The notes under the pieces: generated by a model | Seen by the model: only the letters and a program-made list of their open reading frames with translations | The model's database searches: none | What the model was told of the DNA's origin: nothing | Source: Phlebotomus papatasi | Taxonomy: Eukaryota; Arthropoda; Insecta; Diptera; Psychodidae | Assembly (NCBI RefSeq): GCF_024763615.1 | Contig: NC_077222.1 | Coordinates: 25,544,001-25,608,000 of the forward strand | Direction of reading: 5' to 3' | DNA length: 64,000 nt | Made by a program: the position numbers and the translations under genes | Shown here: in pieces, positions 34,303-46,196 of the stretch | Layout: each line of letters starts with the position of its first letter | How positions within the stretch are numbered: the stretch's first letter is position 1

Positions 34303-35322
34303 GTAGGGGAGACCGGAGATATTTAGGACACTTTTTCATGTTTCGGTTTTGAAGCTATTTTTTTCAAAGAGTAAAGAAACTGTTTTGGAATTTTTTATTG
34401 TCCATTAGTAGGAATTTATTTCAATAAAAGGATTCGATAGAATTCATGAAATAGTGCTTTTTAGGAGAAGAAAAAATGTTTAAACTGTAGTTCTATTCTT
34501 AATATCCCCGAAACGGGGTACCTTGGGACAAGTAAGGGGATGATCAGGACGCAATTTTTTTCTAACATAATTTGGTATTTCTGGCGAGAAGGAGCTTCAG
34601 CCCGGTTCAAGTACTTCCTAGGGAACAATCATATCCATAGATTACACTCTAAGTCCCCTAAGTCGTCTTCCCAGAGACGTTTGTCCAATGGCATGCATCA
34701 TCCGGAAAACTTTGTGATCTTTCTGGTAGTTTACAAACTTCACATCACTTTCATTAAAGCTGCTGTAACAGCCGTCTCCGACAAAAGACACTTCTTACGT
34801 TTTCAATATATTCCGCATATTTAGACACTAAAAAACAATGTAAAATTACTATTTTTACTTTTATTTCTACAGGTAAACGATATGCGCTCTACCTATGATT
34901 TTTTCGAAATTCTGTGTCCCATTCATCACCTTCCAAGCGATCTAAAAATCCCCGTGTGCAGTCTTGGTACTTAAAATGTTTAAATTAAAAAAGGAGCATG
35001 ATCTCTACAAAATGTATAAATATATTTTCCCAAAATTCTCTAAAAGATAATAATAAAGCAAGAAATTCATCATTTCTAGTTACTACTGAATACAAAGAGT
35101 AAAAACCGAGGCACCAAACATATACATATATTATATACTAATTTGATCAATTTTTGAGGAATTATTTGTAAAATATAAATAATAAAACTAATACTTTTAA
35201 TCAAGATACATTTTAATACTCTTTATCATTGCGTATTGCTTTAATTCCATTTAATTTGATAATCAATGAAAAAAACGCCTTGTCTCAAATTACCCCTGTT
35301 CTAAATATCCCTGGTTTCCTAT
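34303..35322. mobile_element. Element with GTAGGGGAGACCGGAGATAT tips
   Basis: The left GTAGGGGAGACCGGAGATAT then TTAGGACA is mirrored at the right by CTCAAATTACCCCTGTTCTA and AATATCCCTGGTTTCCTAT. About 1.02 kb. Inside at 34507-34534 is CCCCGAAACGGGGTACCTTG, a tip-like sequence that could mark a second nested end. The 94-codon open frame at 34540-34824 has no recognisable domain. Confidence 0.5.
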
Positions 35323-35607
35323 ACATTTAAACTGCTTAAACCTTTTAGAATTAAAATTGTATTAAAATTAAAAATTCATATTTTACAAAAAGCTTCAACT
35401 TTATGAATGTTTCAAAAAAATGATCAATCTGTTTTCAGTAATATTATGTTAACTTTTAATAACAAAAAATCAAATGTAATTATAGCCACATCAAAAGATA
35501 TAACAATTTATAGCAAAAATAACAAATAAATCTTACATTACCGGTTTGACGGAAAGTATATAAAAATTACCAATATGCTTTTGCCCTTGTATTAATTTTT
35601 TACAATA

Positions 35608-36130
35608 CACAGAAAAAAATATTTTGTAAAAATGTTCGTAAATGTTTGTGAATTCCTGTAGGGGAGTTCCGAAATGTTCGTAAATCGTATAACCCACAAA
35701 CAAGTTCGTGAAAGTTTATACTTTTTTACTAACATTGTTCTTAACAGGATCACTTGACGAGCATTTTTTGTACTTTTACAAACATTTATTCGTAAATGTT
35801 CTTAAACACACAAAGAATGTTCGTAAAAGTTTTTTTTTTCATTTTTTTTGTAAATTTTTGTTTGCCTGACGAATATTTTACGAATATTTGTGAACAAATG
35901 ACAAAATTCTACGAACATTTTTTTTGTGTGTTTACGAACATTTACGAACAAATGTTTGTAAACGTACAAAAGATGCTCGTCAAGTGATTATGTTACGAAC
36001 AATTATTGTGAAAAAAGTGCAAACTTTTACGAACTTGTTTGTGGGTTATACGATTCACGAGCATTTCGGAACTCCTCTATAGGAATTCACAAACATTCAC
36101 GAACATTTTTACAAAATATTTTTTTATGTG
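35608..36130. mobile_element. 523-bp near-perfect foldback element
   Basis: The two halves are inverted copies of one another over most of their length: CACAGAAAAAAATATTTTGT then AAAAATGTTCGTAAATG at the left, and its complement ending ATATTTTTTTATGTG at the right. Paired landmarks include GTATAACCCACAAACAAGTT with its mirror AACTTGTTTGTGGGTTATAC, and GATCACTTGACGAGCAT with ATGCTCGTCAAGTGATT. Short ACGAACATTT/AAATGTTCGT repeats fill the arms. It has no coding capacity, and its transcript could form a hairpin of about 240 bp. Confidence 0.85.
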
Positions 36131-36552
36131 TAAAATCTTAATTCATTCCTTAAATCTACAATTTATTCGTAAAATGCCTTAAAATGTGTAATCTGTCAAT
36201 TTGAATCACTTAACACTTAGAAATTGTTTTCATTATTGATAAATAAAAATGTAAATTTAGTCAGTAAAAATAGGTTTGAAATGAACCTTGAAATACTAGT
36301 TGAACTGTTTTCTAAATTTAGAAGCAGAATCAGAATCTATTTGTTATTTCTTTGTTGTGACCTACTCTACCGTACACCTATTGGGATCTTGTAGATTCGA
36401 GACTATTCTTTCGATTGAAAGTTTGAGAAAGGTAAAATTTTAATGCAAGTTTTGTCAGAGCAAGATTTAAGTAAAAACGAAGACTGTGAAGCAAATAAAA
36501 GACCTAAAAATTTACGTTGAAAAAAAAAAACAAACATTATATTATGAAGTCT

Positions 36553-36665
36553 AATGGCCTCTACACACTAGAGAAATTTTTGTCCATATTGAAGAGTTTT
36601 TCCTACATGAGCGTACGGAATTTGTTTCAAAATGGACATAAATTTCTCTAGTGTGTAGGGGTCAT
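36553..36665. mobile_element. Short foldback MITE, ATGGCCTCTACACACTAGAG tips, copy 1
   Basis: ATGGCCTCTACACACTAGAG then AAATTTTTGTCCAT is mirrored by ATGGACATAAATTTCTCTAG and TGTGTAGGGGTCAT. 113 bp. A shorter copy is at 41159-41229. Confidence 0.85.
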
Positions 36666-36776
36666 AAGAGAGCAATTAAACTTCAGAAAAATTATTATAA
36701 AAACAAAAAAATGTTGCGTGACTGATTTATGGAAAAATCTTAAGATCTCTATGCATGGGAAGTAATTTTAATCAAA

Positions 36777-37560
36777 AGGAATGGCAAAGCATCACAGGCT
36801 TTGCGAAATGCTCGAACTCGTGACTTAGATGCTATACTGCAAAAGTACTTTCGCATCATTTCCCGTTTACCGGTTCTCAACCAATTTGAACTGATTCATA
36901 AATCTCTCAAAAGATCATCCAAAATAGTTTTAAAAGTAATAGGATTGATTTTCAGATAAAATTTTTTTATCGATTATGAACCGGTTCATTACCTATTCAA
37001 AACCGATTGGAATCGATTTAGTTTTGTCGGAAATTCCATGGCCTTTCCAAAGACTCCAAACATGACCCCATTTGCTTGATAAATGCGCTCTCTAGTGTCT
37101 TTTTAACTATTGAGCTTGAAAAACCGTTATTAGGAATGATTCACCGGTATTTTCGTATATGGACGAAATGTTCGCCTGGATAATCTCTAAAACATATCCA
37201 AAAATAAAAAAAATCGCACGACGCGTTTTCGAGCAATCCCAGAAAAACATAATTTTGGAAGGGAAGGGGAGGGGTGGGGGGAAAATGAGGGGTATGTTAA
37301 CGATCCTTGGATCGACTTATGGGGGGGGTCCCCCGAAGGTCCCAAGTCTCTATCTCTAACCGTTTGGCCTCTAGAGCTAATGACAGCCGAATGGACAGAT
37401 GAACAGACGGGCAAATAGCGTGATGACATTTCACAGAAATCGTCTGAAATGTGAAGATTTGTTAAGAAAAGTGGGGGTGGAAGGTGGAAATTTGGGGGGG
37501 GGAGTTGAAAAAAACCGAGGGATTGTATATACTGCTTTCTCCGTAGAGATCGAGTAGTAA
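36777..37560 (-). repeat. Long copy of the SINE-like interspersed repeat
   Basis: The + strand order is AATGGCAAAGCATCACAGGC, TTTGCGAAATGCTCGAACTC, GATTCATAAATCTCTCAAAA, ATTCACCGGTATTTTCGTAT, GACGAAATGTTCGCCTGG, then a purine-rich run (37255-37290), CCCAAGTCTCTATCTCTAAC, GACAGATGAACAGACGG, a second G-rich run, and GTAGAGATCGAGTAGTA. This is the most complete copy seen. The B-box-like sequence is on the - strand near 36810. Open frames over it on both strands are accidental. Confidence 0.6.
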
Positions 37561-40500
37561 AAATTTGTTTTTTTAAGCGATCGCTTGCACTAGCCCAAGG
37601 AGCATTTATCGCCATAAATGAGTAGAGATGTCTGATATCTATATGAAAATTATGGCGAAGACTTTATAAATTTCTCCTATATAACCGTATAAAAGAGGCC
37701 CATATTCGGCTGAATGGGGAATTTTTATACCCAAATATAACAATTTTTTATTTTATACCTAATCAAGTCATCCTGTACGGTAAAATGTATTGATTATGAC
37801 TAAATAAAATATAATCACTCTGTAATACCAATGTTATAACTATCGACTGAAGAACTTTTATTTCTTGTCCATTTTCTTTTAAGACTTGCTCAAATATTTT
37901 CCTCAAATGAATAATTATTTATCCTCAACGATTCAGTCACATTTTCTGTGCCTTGTGCACTTTTATCGCGTATGAAAGTTTAATGCAATAACTGTTTTCC
38001 GTTAGAGGATTAAATATTAGTGAACAAAATTTCATTCCCGACTTGAAATTCTTAAGGGAAAGCTGATAAATTAAATAAAACAAAATTGAATAAATTTATT
38101 GCATTTTACATTACATCATTCAAAAAACTTATGGTTCTCAAATTTTTACTGGGTGTATTGATAGAATACATCCCTTTAAACACTAATCTGGACAAATATT
38201 AATGCACTGCAATGTTTTGTGCAACATTTTTCCATTAATTTGAGTTGGCGTCGCCAATTTTCTTTATTTTTCCACGCCATAATTTTCTTTTTGTTCCGAT
38301 AAAATAAAATCAAGACCTTGTAACCCGAATAAGTAAGAAAAGCAGAAAATAAAACACCTTTATATATTTTAGTGATTATGTTTACAAGATGTCGTATATT
38401 ATATTTATATTGTAGACTTCTTACATCATTAATATCACTACACAGCAAAAATATCAAAAAACTGAAAAATTATGCTTTTGATGAACTTTTTCTGCATTCT
38501 GAGCTCTGATTCTGCAATTTGATTTCACGACAAATGATCTTGAAGCTGTCCTAACGCTTGTACTTGCGTTACACTGCAATTAAAGGGTGAAAATATTAGC
38601 TATCACAAACGAAGTGTTAATTCACTATTTTTCCATCATTTGCACTTACTTTGTAAAATTTAATCCCTTCCATCTATATACTCGATTTTTCTGCATACGC
38701 TGGCGCACTTCAGGACTCTAATTAATGTCAGACATCACTTTTTTTCACAAATTTTCACTCGCAGATGAACTTCTGCTTAGTAAACAAAGCAGAATTTGAC
38801 AATCTGGCAGCGTCATACAAAAAGAAGACAAGTTGTATATAACTTGTGTCTTTTATGGAACAAATGTAACTAAAATATATCAGAACATGATGTTCACACA
38901 ATTTCACGACATTATGTGAACATAATGGCATGAATGTATAAGATAAATATACTTTAGAAATATTTGACATAGTTTTATACATTTTCACTCAAAAATAGAT
39001 TATATTATGAGGAAAATATTATGAGGAAAAATATTATGAAATATTATGAGGAAAATAACAATATTTTAACTGGAATTTATCAAACAAAATGTATTATATG
39101 TATTAATAGAAAATAACTGATACTTTCTATACAATTTTTAGTTAAATTATTATACTGGCATTCAACGCACATAATTTTCATATAATTTACATGAATTGCG
39201 TTCATACATTATATTTTTAAGAAATAGCTCGATTACGTTGAAAATATGTTGGTTACATTTGAGACATACATTATTTGGATATCAAATGCCCCTTGGGAGT
39301 GTATGTAAAAACGTCAAAATTCTGCCAAAAAAGCAATTTTTGACGAAAATTGCTCACAAATGTGTACGTGTACAGGCCTTTAGCTTAAACTAACTCAGTT
39401 AATACTGAAATACGTATGACGAATAATACAATGTAATATATGTATTCATTATAAGTTTAACCAATGTTTGGTACGTTTAACAAAAAATCAGCTTTTGGGG
39501 TATTAACATCAATTTTTATCAATAAATAAGCGACGATAAAAGCTTGTCCTCTGGTACAGATTGTTCAAATTCGACTTTTTGTTGTGAAATTATCACAATC
39601 AGTTTCCGTGTACATGTACAAGTGTGTATGTTTTTCATGTTATCCATGTAGCTTTTATTGAATCTGCGACATGCTATAAATACCACAAATAGAGATTAAC
39701 ATAGAAGTGCAACTGATACGAAATCTCCATTAGATGTACATTTATTTTGTGGCTGTGACAAGCTTTTGTTCAATTCTATTGCTTTTAATTCCTCAGTAGA
39801 TCCCCTATTGCGTTCCAACTATGCGAAGTAATCACTAACTTGCAATGCAATACTCCATGGACACTTGACTATAAAATCCGCTTTTCCATCAAATTCCAAC
39901 ACTTTGTTGAGATTCTTCACAAACTCAACTTTTGCAGTTGAAGTTGACAATCCAAACTCGTTGAATTGAGTCAAAACTTTAGAAACACGTATGATATCGA
40001 GCATGAATACATGATTTTATTTTTTTGTGGATATGTGTTAAAAAAGGCTTCTAAGAATTTTACAGTGCACATGTCTAGATTTCGACTACCTATTCCTATG
40101 GTTGATATTTCTGTGATTAAAATAGTTATACTTTCACTATAATATATGTTAATTTATTTATATTCAAAAAATTGTGAGTCATATGTAGAAAAAATGAAAT
40201 TCAGATTTTATCTGAACAATCTCAACAAAAATCATTTTTGAAATGATTTTCCAGGTAGTTCAACTCAAAAAGCAGATATAATGTGATATGAAATGATATG
40301 CACGTAGTGAAGTATCGTACGGAAGTGATATACATTTTATTTCTACAATAATCTCTCCCTTGATTTGGCTTTTTCTCCGTAGCACGAATGCTTCTTGAGA
40401 AAACGGTGTGGCATATTAACTTTACCTTTCAATAAAGATTTAATATCGATTTTTCAGTGATTTTAGAACTAAAGTTATCGCTACTCCACAATTGCAAAAT

Positions 40501-41158
40501 AGGGTGAAATTTTGTTTTCAGATTTATTCTGCCTCATACACTAGGGATAGACCCAAAAAATTGTATTTAAACGGTTATAAATTAATTTCAAATCATTTTA
40601 ATTTGTTTATTAACTGCGTAAACGAAAGATCTTGTAATATACTATAAACCTAGAGAATATCACAAGCTTGTATAACCGATACCTTATTTACGCTAGAATC
40701 AAATAATTAGCCTTTTTAAACCCTATGTTCAATCGGTTCGATCGCATCAGTACAAGAGTGTAGCGAAGAAGAAAGGTCAAGGAGGGGTGAAATAATTGAA
40801 GAACACTAAGATTTAGCTTACCAAGGTATTTTCATCGCAGAAAGACGTCTTTACTGACTTTAAAGATCTTGTGTTGAATCTTATAAGCTCTCAAAAAAAA
40901 ATCAAAATCATTCAATTTGGAATATAAATGGATTCATGGTGAAACGTTGGATAAAATCCAATATTAGAAGCTTAAAAACACTTTTTGGGGAGGACTTTAT
41001 GGAAGCTTTCAATCAACTTTTTTAAAGAGCGCTGCAATGATGTATTTAGAAAAGCACGTTCTTTGGGAATCCTCAAGCTTTCCACATCTAACCTCTAAAT
41101 CTAAATAATAATGAATATCGGTATAGTATTAAATTTTTTGGTGAATTTTTAAGACTCT
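37561..41158. other. AT-rich intronic DNA, nothing recognised
   Basis: No repeat family, RNA gene or exon was supported. Four short open frames occur (38176-38457 -, 38755-38988 -, 39196-39393 +, 39819-40004 -) and none has a recognisable domain or splice logic. This is the longest stretch in the intron without a recognised element. Confidence 0.4.
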
Positions 41159-41229
41159 AATGGCCTTTACAAACTAGAATTAGAAACTCTTCAATATGGA
41201 CATAAATTTCTCTAGTGTGTAGAGGTCAC
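41159..41229. mobile_element. Short foldback MITE, ATGGCCTTTACA tips, copy 2
   Basis: The right arm ATGGACATAAATTTCTCTAG then TGTGTAGAGGTCA is nearly identical to copy 1 (36553-36665). The left arm is mostly deleted, keeping only TGGCCTTTACAAACTAGAA. Confidence 0.7.
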
Positions 41230-41759
41230 AAGAGAGCATTTTCCACACTTTTTGATCAATTTCCCCGCATGTTCATCAAGGAAAAGTTTTCTTGATGTCA
41301 AGCAAACTTTCAGTTCACGAAAGAGCTTCTTCTTTAAAACATATAAAAAAGGTTTCAAACCACATATAAAAGAATAATTTTCTTTATTAAAATGTCCATA
41401 AAAAACTCAACTTTTAAAAATGTTTTAGAAAATTTAAGAAGTAATTATCTAAACATTTCTTCTCAAATAAATCAGATAATTCAATTATTTAATTTAGTCC
41501 TACCTCTTCATGTTATAATTATATTGTTTAGGCAAAACCAATTTACATAATAAAGCGTGGCTTCTGAGTGACTAATAACCTATTTAATTAATTTCCTATT
41601 TCATCTACAACTTTTAAAAATATTTAATTTTGTTATCCAAAGTGCCACAAAAATGGTGTGGCCTAATTTTAAACTTTAATTTGATCTTTGATTTCATGTG
41701 TCTTTCTTAAATATTTTTCAAAAATCTGTTTTCAGTTGTTCGAAAACTTTTGACTAGAA

Positions 41760-41995
41760 AGCTTTGAGTCAGAGGCCAGCCGGTAAGAGATATTGACTTC
41801 TGGTCTTCGACGACCCCCCTCCCCCGCCCGTAAGACAACATCATCTAGGACAGTCTTTTTTACTTACGGGCCCCCGCTCTGCTCCTTTCCCTCCAAAACC
41901 ATGTTTTTTGGTATTTCGAAAACGGCACCAGAATTTTTTTATTTTCGAATATGTTTTAGAGGTAGTCATGATGCACATTTCGTCCTTAACCTTTT
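41760..41995 (+). repeat. Copy of the SINE-like interspersed repeat, opposite orientation
   Basis: Read on the - strand, GGACGAAATGTGCATCATGA, CTCTAAAACATATTCGAAAA, ATACCAAAAAACATGG, a G-rich run, CGTCGAAGACCAGAAGTCAA and ATATCTCTTACCGGC follow the same order as 37165-37370. The 88-codon open frame over it is accidental. Confidence 0.55.
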
Positions 41996-42172
41996 AAGGA
42001 AAAGTGGGACACTACTGGCCCAAGAACAAAAGAATGTTTTACTATATTTTGTCCTCTAAGAAAAACCATTTTCGTTTCTGGGACACCGGTATCGCATTAG
42101 TCCTTAACCCTTTAAGGACGATTGGAACACCGGTATCCCTAGAGAAAATATTTTTTCCTGACTACTTAAAGT

Positions 42173-44444
42173 TATAGTAAGGTGGGGTAACCGGATCGTT
42201 TTCCGAAGAGTGCTACTTAAACGCTTGTTTTTGGACTGATGAAATTATTTTTTACTTCTTCTAAATCTATAGAATTATTCACTGTTTCATTCAGAAACGT
42301 AATTTTAATTAAACATTTGGATTTAAAATAACTTTCTTCACAAGGAAAAAACAATAGTTTTCAATCAACGAGCTGGCATTAGCGAAAATATTACTGCTAG
42401 AAAATTTTTAATGAAGAACCCAGCTGGCACAAGATTGAAATGAGTCGATTACACTCATTTATTTAATAAATAAAAATATTATTTTTGCTTTTTCTCAAAC
42501 TTGAATAGATTATATTATGTTACTGTAGTGAATAAATTACGGAAATAAAAATAAAAAGGGACAGATAATCCTAACCGGCTTATGTAGGTGAGATTCTTAA
42601 CGTGAGCTAACTCGGAGTGCATGCAAATTCGATTTAGAGCTGAAATTGTGAGTCGCCATTCAGTTATCTTGAATCAAATTCGTGAAATTATACAAATTTT
42701 GTATTTAAACCAAAATATCAAGGATTTGGATGAACTGGCACAAAAGTGATATATGGGTGAAATGTAGACCAGAATGTTCTCTATAATTTTCCTATAGAAC
42801 ATGACCGCATCGATTACTCAGAAGCCAAGATAAGCGAGGCTTTTTGTTTCTTAACTTTTTTTTTCATCCAGAGTGCCCCAAGTGTTCATTTGTTGAACTT
42901 CAACTATATCAAAGAATTGTTGTATTTTGTGGGACTTTCCATTTAAAACCCTATTTTAAGTGTCTTGGTGGAGTAGAGGCAGTCAAATTGGCATCTGAGT
43001 GATTTCAAAGCGTTATTATGAGAAAAATCAATTTTTTCACACTTAAACGGCAAAATCGGAGTGATAGCGTAGTCTGAGCGGAAAATGATGTATGGACGAA
43101 ATGTAGAGACAAATGTCCTCTACAATTATGTCGAAGTAATCATCAAAATCGGTTTAGCGACAGTCGAGATAATTGAGGTTATGTGATATTGAAATTGGTT
43201 TTCGACTGTGGCGCCCCTGGTGTTTGTCCCACGAAGTTCAAATATTCTGGAAGTTGTAGCATTTGGTGAGATCTTTCGTTTAAGCCCTCATTCATCAAAA
43301 TCGGTTACATAGAACCGGAGATATGATTTTTTGAATTTCGTGAACTTTGACCCCTCATATCTCCGGTTCTATTGAAACCACAGCGTACTTACGCACCGTT
43401 TTGGAAACGTCCTAGACTGGGCTACAACATACTAAAATTTCATTAACTTGCACAATGCCGTTTTTGAGAAAAATTACTTTGAATTTCGATGAATTTTGAC
43501 GCTATCGCAGCGCCACCTATGGGGACTTTTTGAACTTCCATCTGAAAGTGCTCATCGAGACGAGACCAAAAAGGTAAAATTTAGGTCGCTATGTTAATTA
43601 GAACCGGAGATAGAGGCCGGTCAATATTCGAAATTTGACCCCTTATAGCTCGGGTCAGGGGTTATGGATCGACTTAAGGTTTTTTTTGTTTGATAGGTAT
43701 AATCAACGGCTACAACATACTAAAATTTCAGCCCGATGCATAAGGAATTTTTGAGTTATTTAACTTTTAAGATTTAAAAATTTTCTTTTTAATAATAGCG
43801 CCCCTAGCGGTGGTTTTATGAATTTGCGATGTTAGAAGGGAAAGTGGCATTTTACGAGAGCTTTCCAAAAAGCCCTCACTTTTTAAATTCTGACAATTAG
43901 AACCGGAGTTATGGCCATTTTAAGAATTTTTTTTGGACCCTTATAGCTCGGGTCAGGGGGGTCGGGGGACCTTAAGTTTGGTATTGATGGAAAGCCCTAA
44001 GGCCCAGCTATAACATTCTAAAATTTGAGCCCGATCGATGCCATAGGGGCGGAGCTATTGAGAAAACAAAAAAGGGGGGTCTTCAAAATGGCGGAAGGAG
44101 GGGTGGGGGGTGGGGGGTCAATGCACCAAGTTGCAATTTTTATACGATATATAACCTTTGCCGAAAACCGCAAGTCGATATCTCTTTTAGTTTAGGAGCT
44201 ATTAAGCTCCAAAGAGCGGCCGGACGGACGGACGGACGGGAACGGTTTTTAGCCATCCATATATTCGTGATCAGGAAGTGTCAAAACACATTCTGGCAAA
44301 GTTTGAGCGCGATCGGAGGACATGAGATTTTGTTAGGATTATAGTAGGTGAGATTGTTAAGAATCTCACCTAATATTATTTTAAGTGGATTAGTCATAAT
44401 ACGATCCAGATAGCGAAGCGCCCGGATTAGCACACTTGACTATA
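42173..44444. mobile_element. MITE with TATA-flanked ends, copy 2, itself interrupted
   Basis: TATA at 42173-42176 and 44441-44444 flank it, as with copy 1 (5189-5721). The left part (42177-42553) is the reverse complement of 5256-5717, from CGGATCGTTTTCCGAAGAG to TTACGGAAATAAAAAT. The right part (44374-44440) matches 5193-5258 with TTATTTTAAGTGGATTAGTC and GCGAAGCGCCCGGATTAG. Between them lies a 1.8-kb insertion absent from copy 1. Confidence 0.8.
42554..44373. mobile_element. 1.8-kb inner element built of ~300-bp modules
   Basis: It carries TAGGTGAGATTCTTAAC at 42585-42601 and its complement at 44356-44372. On the left about 30 extra bases (GGGACAGATAATCC) precede the inverted repeat. The body holds diverged modules about 300-340 bp apart: GCGCCCCTGGTG (43211), AGCGCCACCTATGGG (43508), AGCGCCCCTAGCGG (43796), with an earlier relative at 42870. 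Each is followed by GAACTT or similar, and GAACCGGAGATAT or GAACCGGAGTTAT recurs (43312, 43602, 43900). Near its right end a GAAAACCGCAAGTCGATATC block followed by four GACG units (44220-44240) matches the SINE-like repeat tails. There is no open coding frame. Confidence 0.65.
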
Positions 44445-44600
44445 TTTATTTCTAATATTAGTACGGAATTGCAAAATAGAAGGTTGAAAGAATCTAGGAT
44501 ATTTTTTGCAAGTCTATAACTATTTACTATTGATAAATATTCAAGCTAAAAAATGACAAATTTTTAAATTACCGGATTTATGAATGAACCCTTTGAGGAT

Positions 44601-45970
44601 CAATGGGTCGCTAGTGACCCTGCTGGCCAATAAAGACTTTTATTTTTTGCTATACTATATTATTTTTCCTTTAAAGCTTTTTTTATATAAATCACCAATA
44701 GGGTAACGTGTGGTCTTTCTGGAAAAGGTGCTTTTCGGGACATAACATGGGTATTTTGGGACACATCAAAAATCCTACAAATATTTCTTTTCTAATTATT
44801 TTTAAGTTTTATATGAAATATTAAGCTCTTTACGTATGAGATAAACATAAAGCTTCTGAAATTTTATTTATTTTAAACCGTGAAACGCTTGAATTGTGAG
44901 TGTCACATTCCACTTTTTACAAAAACCTTTAGTGTGGTCAATTTTGCAGATATCAACACAAACAGTCCTTAGTTTTTTTTCGATTTAAGTCACTTTACAA
45001 GTGAAATTTAAACAAAATTTTTATGAAGGAGTGAAGTTTAGACCTTCTACTTAGAATTAAATAATCAGGATCGGTTATGCATTTTACGTTATTATGCATA
45101 ATAGCGACTTTTTCTTGTCAAGAAATACCCAACTGTTCCGAAATATACTAATCTTACTTCTTTACATTTTTTGCTATTTTGTATAAAAAATAATTTATTT
45201 TTCACCATTTTTCGATCAAGATCTTATTCTGGATAGAATAAGGTACATATATATTTGTATAAACAATGAAAAAAAAATTTGAGAAGTCGTTAAGCTGTTT
45301 GAAACATGAAAGTGCTAAAAAGTGGCCCAAATTACCACATGGTACCCTAATCCATTGCTCCATAAAGTGTTAATGGGAAACTCAAATACTACCTTTAGAA
45401 AAAAAAATGTCTTTATACGTGTTGTTAATGCGACCTTTTGTTTCTTGAGCCAGTACATGGCTTAAACCATTAAAGGAGTTATGTAAGCAGAAGTTACGGA
45501 GGAATTAAAGCATTACACAGCAAAAATCGAGAATCCCAGCTGAAATTTCAGCCAATAGAACGGGTGTGGACTTTGAAAATATTTGTCTTGAAAACTCAGC
45601 CAATGGACCTGAATTTGGGGTTGTTCAGATTATTCCCTGCAGCACTGTTTATTTATATTTCGATAAAGTTTTACTGGACTGCGGTGGAGCAGAGCGAATT
45701 GGCATCATGAAAAAATGATTAAGAGAGGATTTTGGGGAGATAAATCAAATTGTGAAATCTTTTTTTTTTATTTTGTGGTTGTCTCACAGATGTTGAATTT
45801 GTAATCTCAAGAGTATTGCATTTGACAGTAGGTCAGTAGCATTTGGCTCTATTTATATTCTTGCTGTTAGTCATTCCCAGGAGTTTGACTTAATTGCAGA
45901 AAGACTGAGATAGATGGGATCTTTTTTATCCACCAACATAATCCATATGAAATTATTTTCCCTTTGGTCG
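44601..45970. other. AT-rich intronic DNA, nothing recognised
   Basis: No element, RNA gene or exon was supported before the acceptor of the second Ig exon. Short GGGTAACGTGTGGTC (44702) and GTGGCCCAAATTACCACATG (45323) may be faint ends of an old element (about 44690-45350), but the pairing is weak. Confidence 0.35.
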
Positions 45971-45978
45971 TTTTGCAG

Positions 45979-46196
45979 CTTGGATTCGAGAGGTGGTGGT
46001 CCATTTGAATCTGCCACACACTCTGCTCTGGCTAGTGATCTCGGAAATCGCCTGTACTTCTCATCCGGGTCCCGACCGCATGATGCCAAATTGCAGATTC
46101 GTGGAGTTAAGGCCACAGATGAGGGCGTCTATCGCTGTCGTGTGGACTTCTTCAATTCACCCACCAGAAATTTTAGAGTTAATTTAACTTTAGTTG
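45979..46196 (+). CDS. Sidestep-family Ig protein, internal exon 2 (second half of Ig1)
   Basis: The acceptor is GTTTTGCAG at 45978 and the donor GTGAGT at 46197; it enters in phase 2 and leaves in phase 1. The product runs from LDSRGGGPFESATHSALASD through LGNRLYFSS and AKLQIRGVKATDEGVYRCRV to DFFNSPTRNFRVNLTLV. DEGVYRC carries the second Ig1 Cys and the tyrosine corner, and RCRVDFxxSPTRNxxxNLT is a hallmark of Sidestep-family Ig1. Together with exon 1 it completes an extracellular Ig domain that in Drosophila relatives makes the Beat-binding face. The - strand open frame over it is a shadow. Confidence 0.95.

Larger units (their letters stand above)
42104..44600 (+). mobile_element. MITE family with CCCTTTAA tips, copy C, split by nested insertion
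   Basis: TTAACCCTTTAAGGACGATT then GGAACACCGG and CCTGACTACTTAAAGTTATA run to 42176. The copy resumes at 44441 with TATATTTATTTCTAATA, GGAATTGCAAAATAGAAGG and GAATCTAGGATATTTTTTGC. Copies A (6842-7337) and B (51653-52370) are continuous at this point, which shows that 42177-44440 was inserted here. The right end near 44590 is unclear because the TIR is altered. Confidence 0.75.
32577..45978 (+). other. Intron between Sidestep-like exons 1 and 2 (13.4 kb, phase 2)
   Basis: The GTAATG donor and TTTTGCAG acceptor join an AG remnant to a C, giving a Ser codon and a continuous Ig1 reading frame. The intron is filled with the elements listed separately; no other host exon was recognised inside it. 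Confidence 0.85.
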
